From the NCBI RefSeq assembly GCF_010537335.1, contig NZ_AP019711.1, positions 1,116,001 to 1,180,000 on the forward strand: a stretch of DNA of 64,000 nt. The letters run 5' to 3'. Position numbers and translations under genes: made by a program. The notes beneath the pieces were generated by a model. That model was not told where the DNA came from, made no database searches, and saw only the letters and a program-made list of their open reading frames with translations. The first letter of the stretch is position 1, and the number at the start of each line of letters is the position of its first letter. Below, piece after piece: positions 18,808 through 27,048 of this stretch. This stretch comes from Amedibacterium intestinale (GTDB taxonomy: Bacteria; Bacillota_I; Bacilli_A; Erysipelotrichales; Erysipelotrichaceae).

Positions 18808-19557
18808 CTACAATAAAAATTTCTTTTTTAAAAAAACTGCATTTAAAAGATGATGTGTCTCAAATTCACCTTTATAAAAAACTGCCCAATTATTAAAGAC
18901 ACAAGGAAGATTTTTCGCTTTTTCTAATGTATCCACCACAATTAGATGAAGTGGGATATTATGCTCATTACAATACTCCTTTACTTGTACAATACTATTT
19001 AAAATATACGGACATTGAAAATCATAATAAATGGTTAATTCATTTTCTTTGATACGCAGTTGTTTTGCACATTCTGTAAAATAAGGCTTGTTTCCATCAA
19101 AAGACAAAGCCAGCAATTCATATTCTTGTTTCACTGTATCAACAACTTCAAAGCCATAGTTTAGAAAAAATTTCTTATCTGATAAAAATGGTTTTTTCTT
19201 TTTTGAACTAAGAACACAAACACCTGCTTTCCCCTTTTCTTTCGCATCCCAGATACAATATTTAAGAAGTTCGTTTGCATAACCTTTTCCCTTAAAAGAA
19301 CCAGCTACCCAAAGGCAATAAATATACATATAATTATTCCCCTGAATAGGAACCCAAGCTGTTTCTAGTGGTGCATATTCAATAAATACTTTTCCCTGCA
19401 CATCCAATTTTCGAAAGACATGACCTTCAGTGAATCTTTCCTTTAACCATTTCTTTTTTTCTAATACACCCGCCTGATGTTTTTTATCAGAAATAGCACA
19501 ACATACATGTTCCCTGTCAATCGTGTCCATTGTTAGATTCATAAATTTTTCTGTCAT
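18808..19557 (-). CDS. GNAT acetyltransferase with YoaP-like C-terminal domain
   Basis: A 249-residue protein. The N-terminal two thirds form a GNAT fold with the acetyl-CoA loop GSFKGKGYANELLKY; the C-terminal third (from about residue 170, LTIYYDFQCPYI) matches the YoaP-type extension with a thioredoxin-like start. The start at 19557 has AAGGAGG 9 bases upstream. Substrate unknown. Neighbours are a radical SAM protein and a WYL regulator in the same direction; seven bases separate it from the regulator gene. Confidence 0.78.
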   Translation of the reverse strand: MTEKFMNLTMDTIDREHVCCAISDKKHQAGVLEKKKWLKERFTEGHVFRKLDVQGKVFIEYAPLETAWVPIQGNNYMYIYCLWVAGSFKGKGYANELLKYCIWDAKEKGKAGVCVLSSKKKKPFLSDKKFFLNYGFEVVDTVKQEYELLALSFDGNKPYFTECAKQLRIKENELTIYYDFQCPYILNSIVQVKEYCNEHNIPLHLIVVDTLEKAKNLPCVFNNWAVFYKGEFETHHLLNAVFLKKKFLL

Positions 19558-19614
19558 AAACACTTCCCTCCTTATTCTGTTTTCATTATACCAGAGCAAC
19601 CTTGACACCCTATG

Positions 19615-20514
19615 TCATGGTTTATGATATTCCCCTATTTTCTTTGCTTCTTTCCATACAGCATTTTTTAAATATTCTGGTTCCAAAATTTGAACATTTG
19701 AACCAAATGAAAGAAGATAACCAAGCAGCCAATCATCAACAGGCAACTTTGTAGAAACGATAAAATCATCATTTTCATCTTTCCTTATTTCTTCTACATC
19801 AAATTCATCATAAACGCGATAAGCCATCATTTGCGGAAAACGTAAAACAATCTGCTGAAGTTGTATTTGCTGCTCTTTTTCATTATTTTCTGATGGAAAT
19901 CGCAAAGGATGAAAGTGTCTGTTTACTTCATACAGATTTATGATACGTGTCAGTTTAAACATACGAAAATCTTTTTTAGATAAGCAATATGCTTTTACAT
20001 ACCAGCTTTTTGCTTTGTATGTTAATTTTATTGGACATATCACTCTATCCTTAATTTCTCCTCGTGTATTTGCATACGTAATACAAAGCATTGTATTCGT
20101 AAGGATTCCTTTTTTTAATGTTTCAAATACATGGGAATCTAATGATTTACTTCCCCAGCGTGAAAAATCAACTTCAAGCCAATGATCTTTTTGAACACGA
20201 AAGATAGAGGATAGTTTTGAAATAATATCATTTTCTCTATTTTCTGCAATTGCTACACTTTTTAATGCTGTCAAGATTTCGTCTTTTTCTTCATCAGATA
20301 AAAACAAACGGTCTATGACATAATCTTCAGCAATTTGGATTCCTCCATTACGACCTGTAGTTACATAAATAGGTACTCCTGCACTGCTAATAACGTCAAT
20401 ATCTCTATATATAGTTCTCACAGATACCTCAAATCTCTCAGCTAACTCTGGAGCAGTTGATTTCCCTTTTTCAAGTAAATAATACATAATTTTAAACAAT
20501 CTACTTTCCTTCAT
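19615..20514 (-). CDS. YafY-type transcriptional regulator (HTH plus WYL domain)
   Basis: A 299-residue regulator. An N-terminal DeoR-like winged helix (APELAERFEVSVRTIYRDI) is followed by a WYL domain (about 130-215, with KSWYVKAYCLSKKDFRMFKL) and a C-terminal WCX-like region. WYL domains bind nucleotides or other small ligands. The start at 20514 has AAGGAG 12 bases upstream. It probably controls its own transcript, which may include the downstream GNAT and radical SAM genes. Confidence 0.85.
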   Translation of the reverse strand: MKESRLFKIMYYLLEKGKSTAPELAERFEVSVRTIYRDIDVISSAGVPIYVTTGRNGGIQIAEDYVIDRLFLSDEEKDEILTALKSVAIAENRENDIISKLSSIFRVQKDHWLEVDFSRWGSKSLDSHVFETLKKGILTNTMLCITYANTRGEIKDRVICPIKLTYKAKSWYVKAYCLSKKDFRMFKLTRIINLYEVNRHFHPLRFPSENNEKEQQIQLQQIVLRFPQMMAYRVYDEFDVEEIRKDENDDFIVSTKLPVDDWLLGYLLSFGSNVQILEPEYLKNAVWKEAKKIGEYHKP

Positions 20515-20649
20515 ATAGAACTTTCGCTCCTTTTCTTTCATCATACAAATAGGAACATCGCATGTCAAGGTGGTGTTCTTTCTTTAAAACAAATAAAGGA
20601 TATATGAAAAAAAGCACCCACACTCTCATGCGCAGATACTTTTCATCCT

Positions 20650-21621
20650 TTATTTATCCTGTTTATTTTTATCTAATAAATTTAATATATTTATAAATCC
20701 TGTTGTTACGATTGCCATGACAGGAAATACGATCCACATAATCTTCCAATTATCATATTCTAATCCCTGCCAAATAAAGAAGAAAGCTGTTAAAGGCATC
20801 GTAATCCCCCATAGAAAATCATATTTTGCTGTCTTTCCTTCTTCCGCCTCTTTTATTTTCTTTTGTTCTTTTTCCTTATTTTTATTATGTTTATCAAAAT
20901 AAACAAAACGCTGATAAGAACTATCTATTATACCAGCTGGTATGATAAGCAATAAGGCAACCGCTACAAAAAGCACAAACCAGACTCCATTTTTATCACT
21001 ATATTGTGTATATAAAGCATCCATCAAAACTACCACACACAATCCTATGATGCATAAAAATACACCTAAAGTAATCATAAGAGTAAACTTCATTCGAAAG
21101 CGGCGATATTGTTCATGCAGCTGATCGATATCTGATTGTTTTACATAGATACGCTCATCCAAATGTTCACATAAGTGATGATCCATCAAACCAGATGCGA
21201 TAAAGATTGCTACACTAATTGCCACTGCCAACAAAAAGACTGCACCACCCATATCTGAGTTTCTCATCAAAATAGGAAAGCTTAACGCTCCTACAATGAA
21301 TGCCACACCAAAGGCAATGAAAAATGCGAACCGCTTTTTCCAGCGAAGCGTAGACTCTATCATTTCCATTGTATATACATAAGAGGCATTTCCTTCATTT
21401 TCACTTTCTGTATTCTGCACTACATTCTCATTGTTCAACAAATAATCCATAGATACATGAAATAACTTTCCTATTTGAATAAGCTTATCCATTTCCGGAT
21501 ATCCCTGTGCAGTTTCCCACTTGCTCACTGCCTGTCGACTTACACCAAGTTCATATGCCAAAGCTTCCTGCGACATTCCTTTTTCTTTTCTTAACTCCTG
21601 CAGTTTTTCATTAAATTCCAT
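20650..21621 (-). CDS. XRE-family regulator fused to a multi-helix membrane domain
   Basis: A 323-residue protein. The Cro/C1 helix-turn-helix occupies residues 5-60 (GMSQEALAYELGVSRQAVSKW). After a short linker come about six hydrophobic segments between residues 95 and 315, interrupted by a lysine/glutamate-rich loop around 240-260. This places a DNA-binding domain at the membrane; such proteins are common in Firmicutes but their signals are mostly unknown. GGAGG lies 7 bases before the ATG. Monocistronic. Confidence 0.85.
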   Translation of the reverse strand: MEFNEKLQELRKEKGMSQEALAYELGVSRQAVSKWETAQGYPEMDKLIQIGKLFHVSMDYLLNNENVVQNTESENEGNASYVYTMEMIESTLRWKKRFAFFIAFGVAFIVGALSFPILMRNSDMGGAVFLLAVAISVAIFIASGLMDHHLCEHLDERIYVKQSDIDQLHEQYRRFRMKFTLMITLGVFLCIIGLCVVVLMDALYTQYSDKNGVWFVLFVAVALLLIIPAGIIDSSYQRFVYFDKHNKNKEKEQKKIKEAEEGKTAKYDFLWGITMPLTAFFFIWQGLEYDNWKIMWIVFPVMAIVTTGFINILNLLDKNKQDK

Positions 21622-21725
21622 GTTGCCACCTCCTGCTTACAGATTAGCATTTTTACTGTATTTCACTACCAATTTATGTTTGCTTTTTGTCAAATACAGG
21701 TTGCATCAACCCAAAATTGCTTACT

Positions 21726-22367
21726 TTATCTATATTTTATATCTTTTTCATCATAAAATGAAGATAATACAGTCGCTAAAGCTTCTGGTGCATCAATATT
21801 CACTTCATGTCCCGCATGTTTTATAAAAACAAGATTTGCATTTAACAGTAATGTTTTTAACTGTATAGATGCATTCCTATTCGCCTTATCTTTTTCTCCA
21901 CATACAACAAGAGTAGGACAAACAATCTTTTTTAAACAGGTTGTAAAGTCCAAATCCATCATAGATTTGGTAAGAGATATCATATCTTGTTTTGAGATTC
22001 CCTGTTTTTGAAAAAGGGAATTTGGCAATATATGAAAGACAGTATTTTGAACCTTCAACAATTTCTTTGGCATTTTATACTGTGTTCCAATTAACACCAA
22101 AGATGCTACCTTATCAGGATTTGCAGTCGCATAATGCAGCGCAAGAATACCTCCTAATGATAATCCACATAAATGAAGCGGTTCTTGAAACTGTTCACAA
22201 TAGGATACAAATGCAGAATATAAGGATTCATAATCAGCATCCTTTTTTAAGAAAGAACATAGAGATGGGCAATGCATATTTTCTATCTCCGATATTTTCA
22301 AAAATTTTAACACATCATTCCAGCATAATAGATCCTGTCCTAATCCATGTAAAAATATATACGGCAT
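21726..22367 (-). CDS. Alpha/beta hydrolase
   Basis: A 213-residue hydrolase with the oxyanion start FLHGLGQD, nucleophile elbow GLSLGG (serine), acid in VVCGEKDKANR and histidine in KHAGHEVNID, so the catalytic triad is complete. No signal peptide. The ATG at 22367 has GAGGTGA upstream. The fold covers esterases, lactonases and MenH-like enzymes; no substrate can be assigned. Confidence 0.85.
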   Translation of the reverse strand: MPYIFLHGLGQDLLCWNDVLKFLKISEIENMHCPSLCSFLKKDADYESLYSAFVSYCEQFQEPLHLCGLSLGGILALHYATANPDKVASLVLIGTQYKMPKKLLKVQNTVFHILPNSLFQKQGISKQDMISLTKSMMDLDFTTCLKKIVCPTLVVCGEKDKANRNASIQLKTLLLNANLVFIKHAGHEVNIDAPEALATVLSSFYDEKDIKYR

Positions 22368-22546
22368 ACTCTCACCTCTTGTCATTTAACAATCTGCTAA
22401 TTTCATTATACAGGAATTTATTCTTAAAGTGAGAATATTTCTAATTCAGATAAATTTTAATGATTAAAATTATTCGTATATTTGAACATAGATTATGCTA
22501 ATACATATATTGATACAAGAAGTCCAATTATATTCCTTAAAGCAAA

Positions 22547-22561
22547 GAGAAAGCGTTTCCA
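22547..22561 (+). promoter_or_regulatory. Possible cre (CcpA) site
   Basis: GAGAAAGCGTTTCCA resembles the catabolite-responsive element TGAAAGCGNTTTCA and covers the -35 region of the lipoprotein promoter. Confidence 0.3.
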
Positions 22562-22584
22562 AAAAATACTTTCTTTGTTATAAT
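22556..22584 (+). promoter_or_regulatory. Promoter of the 203-residue lipoprotein gene
   Basis: TTTCCA (22556-22561), 17-base spacer, TATAAT (22579-22584) preceded by an extended -10 TG. The weak -35 with a TG motif is typical. Confidence 0.65.
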
Positions 22585-22625
22585 GAAGTTAGATAAAGCA
22601 GCTTACTTTTGGAGGTGAAGAACAT

Positions 22626-23237
22626 ATGAAAGCTAAGTTAGGTAAAGTTATGACATTGTTTCTGGTGACAGGTTTATTATTTGGGTGCAAAGCAAAATCA
22701 CAAAACATAACAAAAGTAAATACAGAGGAAGTATCAGTATCCATTATGGAGCCTGCAAAACTTACTGAAAAAGAATCATTTTATCTTAATGCATCTGGTG
22801 ATAATCTACTTGCCTATGATGCCAAATTCAAAGAGGATATTCGATCCCTTACGTTCAACTTATATAAATACACAGATAAGCATTGGGAAAAGATAGATAA
22901 AGGAAATATTCCATTAGATAATACGGGTGATGCTTGGATTGTAGTAAGTGAACATTTATCTGATTTTAAAATCTGTGTAAAAAGAGGAAATAGTATGATT
23001 TCCCAGCAAAAAGATCCACTGAAACCTTTATGGGAAGAAGGATATACAGCTGATACAGATGTCGTTCAAAAATATACAATTGAAAAAGATAAAGAATTTC
23101 CGGTTGTTGCCTATCGCAGATTTCATGTTGATGATACTTCAGAAAGAAAAGCGTATTTGAACGATTTTCAAAACACAGAGAATATAAAAGCAGATAAAAA
23201 TGATGAATATTTTATGTTGACCTTTATATTCGAATAA
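22626..23237 (+). CDS. Unknown lipoprotein
   Basis: A 203-residue protein with a lipoprotein signal peptide; the lipobox LLFGC puts the lipid-modified cysteine at residue 21. The mature part is hydrophilic with alternating beta-like segments and a mention-worthy Trp-rich stretch (HWEKI, DAWIVV, PLWEEG), but I recognise no domain. It has its own promoter and ends before a bidirectional terminator. The GGAGG site lies 9 bases before the ATG. Confidence 0.8.
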   Translation: MKAKLGKVMTLFLVTGLLFGCKAKSQNITKVNTEEVSVSIMEPAKLTEKESFYLNASGDNLLAYDAKFKEDIRSLTFNLYKYTDKHWEKIDKGNIPLDNTGDAWIVVSEHLSDFKICVKRGNSMISQQKDPLKPLWEEGYTADTDVVQKYTIEKDKEFPVVAYRRFHVDDTSERKAYLNDFQNTENIKADKNDEYFMLTFIFE

Positions 23238-23449
23238 TATTATTATAAGGTTGTTTTATAACATATTTTATAATTATTATGACTATATTCACGATATTTA
23301 TCGTATATCTTTTCTTAACTTGACAAATAAGGGAAATTAAATTTTCTTTGAGAATCACAATACTATCTAATCTGAAAATTACTTCCTTTAGGTATATAAA
23401 ATTATACAATAATTTTGATTACCTTTTATCAAAAGAAATTAAATCCACA

Positions 23450-23484
23450 AAAAAGGAGTGTTCGCTTCAAACGCACTCCTTTTT
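23450..23484. terminator. Bidirectional terminator
   Basis: Perfect 11-bp stem AAAAAGGAGTG/CACTCCTTTTT with a 13-base loop between convergent genes. The remaining part of the 300-base gap (23238-23449) is AT-rich and shows nothing else. Confidence 0.8.
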
Positions 23485-23538
23485 CCTTTTACATGGCTTG
23501 TTACAATATTTTTCTAATAGTAATGCAAACATAATGAT

Positions 23539-23778
23539 TTAATCAATAGGCGTTATCCAAGGTAAGAGATATGTAAGGATGTCAAGAATTTTTCCAAATT
23601 TTTCACCTGATGCTTTTTCTTTGGCCACATATGCAATTTGGTCTCGGCTAAATCCTTCTTTTTCTAAATTTTCTACTTCTTCTTCAGTTAAATTTTCTTT
23701 AATTAGTTTCTCTCGTTCTTCTTCCTCAAACAAAGGCTTATTATTATTTTGAGGTGTCTCTGTTTCTGATTTTTTCAT
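23539..23778 (-). CDS. Small acidic protein of unknown function
   Basis: A 79-residue protein starting at 23778, where GGAGG lies 5 bases upstream. It is very charged in the first half (EEEEREKLIKENLTEEEVENLEKE) and ends with a short hydrophobic segment (ILDILTYLLPWITP), so it may touch the membrane. No family is recognised. The 295 bases upstream (23779-24073) show no other gene. Confidence 0.6.
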   Translation of the reverse strand: MKKSETETPQNNNKPLFEEEEREKLIKENLTEEEVENLEKEGFSRDQIAYVAKEKASGEKFGKILDILTYLLPWITPID

Positions 23779-24073
23779 CTTTTCCTCCATTTCCCCACAC
23801 TTAAAGTTGTGTGGACATAAATAGTTCATCCAAAATTTCTACATACTTATTTGTATTACCTATAGAAAGGTGACACCTTACAGAACATTCAAAGAAAGTA
23901 AGACATTATCTTAGATACTTATAAATCGTTTTTATTAATTCTATCATATCCGAAATTCCCAAAATTTATAGTATTATTTTATTCATCTTTCTATGATAAA
24001 ATTAATTATATAGACCATCTTAACGAAAGAAGTGGAATTTGAACTCTTAAATACGTATGGAAGGCTATCAATA

Positions 24074-24919
24074 TTACTTAGTTTGCAAATCTATCACAAT
24101 GATTTCTGGTCGATTATTGATACGCAATGGAAGGATACTGTTTCCAAGTCCTCTGCTTACAATCATGGTAGTCTTTTCGTGCGTATATACACCACCATCA
24201 TATTTTGGGAATAAACCTTGATTTGGTGCTACAATTCCTCCAAGAAAAGGAAGACGAATTTGTCCGCCATGCGCATGACCACTTAACACTAAATCTACCT
24301 GTGCATCTGCATATTTTAAAAATAATTCCGGTCGATGAGATAACAGAATCGTATAATCTTCACTCTTTTTATCAGACATCAAATTTTCAAGTGCTGTTTC
24401 TTTTGTATCAGTAAAAAGATAATCCGATGTAAAAGCAGGATCTTGTAACCCCATCAATGTTATACTTTCTTTACCTTTTTTCAGTATGGTTTTTTCATCT
24501 TCCAAAACAGTGATACCGAGCGCTTTCATTTTCTTCTTTAACGATTCATATTCAGAACTTGCAGCTTCATGATTGCCGTTTACATAATAACATGGAGCAA
24601 TCTTTTGTGCTTTTTCCAAAAAATCCAATGCGATCGATACATTTGTTTTTCTAGAATCAATTAAATCTCCGCTAATCGCAATCATGTCTGGGTTTTCTTT
24701 ATTGATCATGCTTAGCAGTTTTTCATTATCATCTCCAAACTGTGCATTATGCAAATCAGATAAATGTACAATACGATACCCTTGAAAAGAAGTGGGTATC
24801 TTTTTATTGGCAATGTTTATATGATGCATCTGCAATGCACTGTTTCCCCACCAAAGCCAAACACCTGTAACGATAACCATAACTACAGCCAACACTATTA
24901 TCCATGTTCTTTTTTTCAT
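24074..24919 (-). CDS. Membrane-anchored metallophosphoesterase
   Basis: A 281-residue YkuE/YaeI-type phosphoesterase. One N-terminal membrane helix (residues 5-25) is followed by the dimetal motifs LSDLHNAQFG, SGDLID, NGNHEA and SGHAHGGQ in canonical order. Related enzymes cleave UDP-diacylglucosamine or act on wall intermediates at the outer membrane face. GGAGG lies before the ATG. It stands alone between two terminators or gaps. Confidence 0.9.
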   Translation of the reverse strand: MKKRTWIIVLAVVMVIVTGVWLWWGNSALQMHHINIANKKIPTSFQGYRIVHLSDLHNAQFGDDNEKLLSMINKENPDMIAISGDLIDSRKTNVSIALDFLEKAQKIAPCYYVNGNHEAASSEYESLKKKMKALGITVLEDEKTILKKGKESITLMGLQDPAFTSDYLFTDTKETALENLMSDKKSEDYTILLSHRPELFLKYADAQVDLVLSGHAHGGQIRLPFLGGIVAPNQGLFPKYDGGVYTHEKTTMIVSRGLGNSILPLRINNRPEIIVIDLQTK

Positions 24920-24976
24920 ATATTTCCTCCATTTTGGATATTATACATTATTCCTAAGGAAATTCTTTTAAGACTT

Positions 24977-25008
24977 TCTTAAATAAAAAGAAAAGAGGTT
25001 GCCCTCTT
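24977..25008 (-). terminator. Terminator of the priA-PAP2-rsmB operon
   Basis: Stem AAGAGG/CCTCTT with GCAA loop, then TTCTTTTTATTT on the minus strand, overlapping the rsmB stop region. Confidence 0.75.
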
Positions 25009-26251
25009 AACCTTTTCTTTGCATTTTTGCCATATAAAATCCATCGCTGTTGTATTCAAATGGGAAAATCGTTCTTTCTTCTAACAGTATAAAATCCTCA
25101 TGTTCCTTTAAAAATTTCGCTACTTGTTTTTCATTTTCTTTTTTATTTAATGTACATGTTGAATAAACCAAAATACCACCTTGTTTTACTTTTGCAGATG
25201 CACATTGAAGAATACTTTGCTGCAAAGGAAGCAAAGTATCCATATCTTCACTTTTCATATGATATTTAATATCACTTTTTCTTGATAATACACCATATCC
25301 ACTACATGGAACATCACATAAAACACGATCAAAATCTTCTTTCACTCCATCTAATACGGTCGCATCCATGCATTTTGCGTTTACAATCTTTACTCCTAGA
25401 CGCTGCGCACTTTCTTCCATAAGTTTTACACGATGTTCATGAATATCTCCACAGATTAGTTCTCCTTTGTTTTCCATTAACTGTGCAATATGCATAGATT
25501 TTGTGCCTGGAGCTGCACATACATCTAAAATACTTTCCTTAGGTTTTGGATCTAGGACTTCTGCCACAAGCTGGCTTGCTTCATCTTGAATAGCCAGTTT
25601 TCCTTCCTTATACCAGGTTGTAGAAGCAATGGATGTTCCTTTATAAACAACTGCATATTTCGCCAGTTTTCCTTCTTCAAACATAGGATCTTTTAAAACT
25701 TCTTCTTTCGTTGTTTTTAAGGTATTCACTCGTGCACTTTGCGGTTTGGTTTCCATATTGCTGAAGCATATATTTTTACAGATTTCTTCTCCATACTGTG
25801 CTTTCCACATTTGTACGATCCACTCTGGATGGGAAGTTTCAAGTGCCAGTTTCTCCACAAAATTACCACTAATTTCCTTTTTTCCCTGCTTCATCACATT
25901 ACGTAATATCGCATTTACCATATTTCCAACTTTTGCATGACTTTTTTTCTTTGCCAGCTCTACTGCATCATTGATAATCGCATAAGATGGTATTTTTTCC
26001 ATAAACAAAAGCTGATATACGCTCATATCCAGCAATAATGCAATTTTATCATCTGGTTTACGCTTAACAAAATCACTCCACTCATATCGACATAAGCGTG
26101 CATTTTGAAGTGTTCCATAAATGATCATTGTCGCAAGTGAGCGGTCTGCTTCCTCTACACTATCCAAATGTTTACGTAAATATAAATTGCTGTATGTATT
26201 TTCTAAACAGATTGCACATAATGCCTCCCATGCAAATTCTCTAGCTTTCAT
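25007..26251 (-). CDS. rsmB: 16S rRNA (cytosine967-C5)-methyltransferase
   Basis: RsmB (Sun) methylates C967 of 16S rRNA. The 414-residue protein has an N-terminal NusB-like helical domain (about 1-130) and a SAM methyltransferase domain with CAAPGTKS, the two catalytic cysteines in DVPCSGYGVL and VYSTCTL. The ATG overlaps the PAP2 stop (ATGA). In most Firmicutes rsmB is directly followed by rlmN; here a terminator and about 10 kb of other genes lie between. Confidence 0.94.
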   Translation of the reverse strand: MKAREFAWEALCAICLENTYSNLYLRKHLDSVEEADRSLATMIIYGTLQNARLCRYEWSDFVKRKPDDKIALLLDMSVYQLLFMEKIPSYAIINDAVELAKKKSHAKVGNMVNAILRNVMKQGKKEISGNFVEKLALETSHPEWIVQMWKAQYGEEICKNICFSNMETKPQSARVNTLKTTKEEVLKDPMFEEGKLAKYAVVYKGTSIASTTWYKEGKLAIQDEASQLVAEVLDPKPKESILDVCAAPGTKSMHIAQLMENKGELICGDIHEHRVKLMEESAQRLGVKIVNAKCMDATVLDGVKEDFDRVLCDVPCSGYGVLSRKSDIKYHMKSEDMDTLLPLQQSILQCASAKVKQGGILVYSTCTLNKKENEKQVAKFLKEHEDFILLEERTIFPFEYNSDGFYMAKMQRKG

Positions 26252-27033
26252 AAATACCCTCTCTTTCGAAACCAGTAACGATATACTAAATACATCGTAT
26301 ACGTTATCATAAATCCAACTGCTGTATCACTTAAATAATGAGCTCCCTGTATCATTCTTGATATCGGCATTGCCAATAACAATCCCCAAATAAGAAAGAA
26401 TTTCCATTTTGGCACTTTCTCATAGGGATTTTCCTTCCATTCCAGAAAACATAAGATAGCAGAGAATGCGGTTGTATGTCCACTGGGAAAAGAAACATTT
26501 CCGCTAAACAAACGAATCTGGTACCATGGTACAAACTGCAAAGCATGTTCCAATTGCCGATAGCGAATTCTTCCCCAAACCATTTTTATAACTGTTGTAA
26601 GAAGCATCGCACTTAACAAAACACACACATAAAACTGAAACCAGTGTATGCGACGCTTTATAAAATCATAGGAAAGCTGTTTTGTTAGTATATGTAGCAA
26701 AAACCATAAGACAATAGCCAATACAGCAACACCACTCCAAATAAACAGGTTATCATAAGATATCCAATATTTTTTTAAATCCCATAAAGCATAGATACAT
26801 GTGATAAAACTAACTATTTCCCATAATTTATTTCGATAAAAACGTGCAAATATCGCAAAGGAAAAAGATACCATGACAATCAGCGGAAATAATGCGATCT
26901 TTTCAAAAAATATTCCGAAATAAGGCATCTTCTTATATAGAAAATCCGTAATTGTATAATCGTAAAATGTTCCAATCACTAATGCTAGGCATCCAATTGC
27001 ATATGGAAGCCATATCCACTTTTTATTACTCAT
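26248..27033 (-). CDS. PAP2-family membrane phosphatase
   Basis: A 261-residue integral membrane protein with about six helices and the three PAP2 motifs: KMVWGRIRYR (first motif, with Tyr where Pro is usual), PSGHTTAFSA and SRMIQGAHYLSD. Family members dephosphorylate phosphatidate, undecaprenyl or phosphatidylglycerol phosphates at the outer face. It replaces the def/fmt genes normally found between priA and rsmB. AAGGAG lies 10 bases before the ATG; it is 15 bases behind priA and overlaps rsmB. Confidence 0.88.
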   Translation of the reverse strand: MSNKKWIWLPYAIGCLALVIGTFYDYTITDFLYKKMPYFGIFFEKIALFPLIVMVSFSFAIFARFYRNKLWEIVSFITCIYALWDLKKYWISYDNLFIWSGVAVLAIVLWFLLHILTKQLSYDFIKRRIHWFQFYVCVLLSAMLLTTVIKMVWGRIRYRQLEHALQFVPWYQIRLFSGNVSFPSGHTTAFSAILCFLEWKENPYEKVPKWKFFLIWGLLLAMPISRMIQGAHYLSDTAVGFMITYTMYLVYRYWFRKRGYL

Positions 27034-27048
27034 AAACCACTCTCCTTG

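Noticed and set aside
20585-20650. Imperfect hairpin behind the XRE-membrane regulator gene
   Set aside because: The stem is interrupted by an unpaired bulge and a very long loop; too weak to call a terminator.
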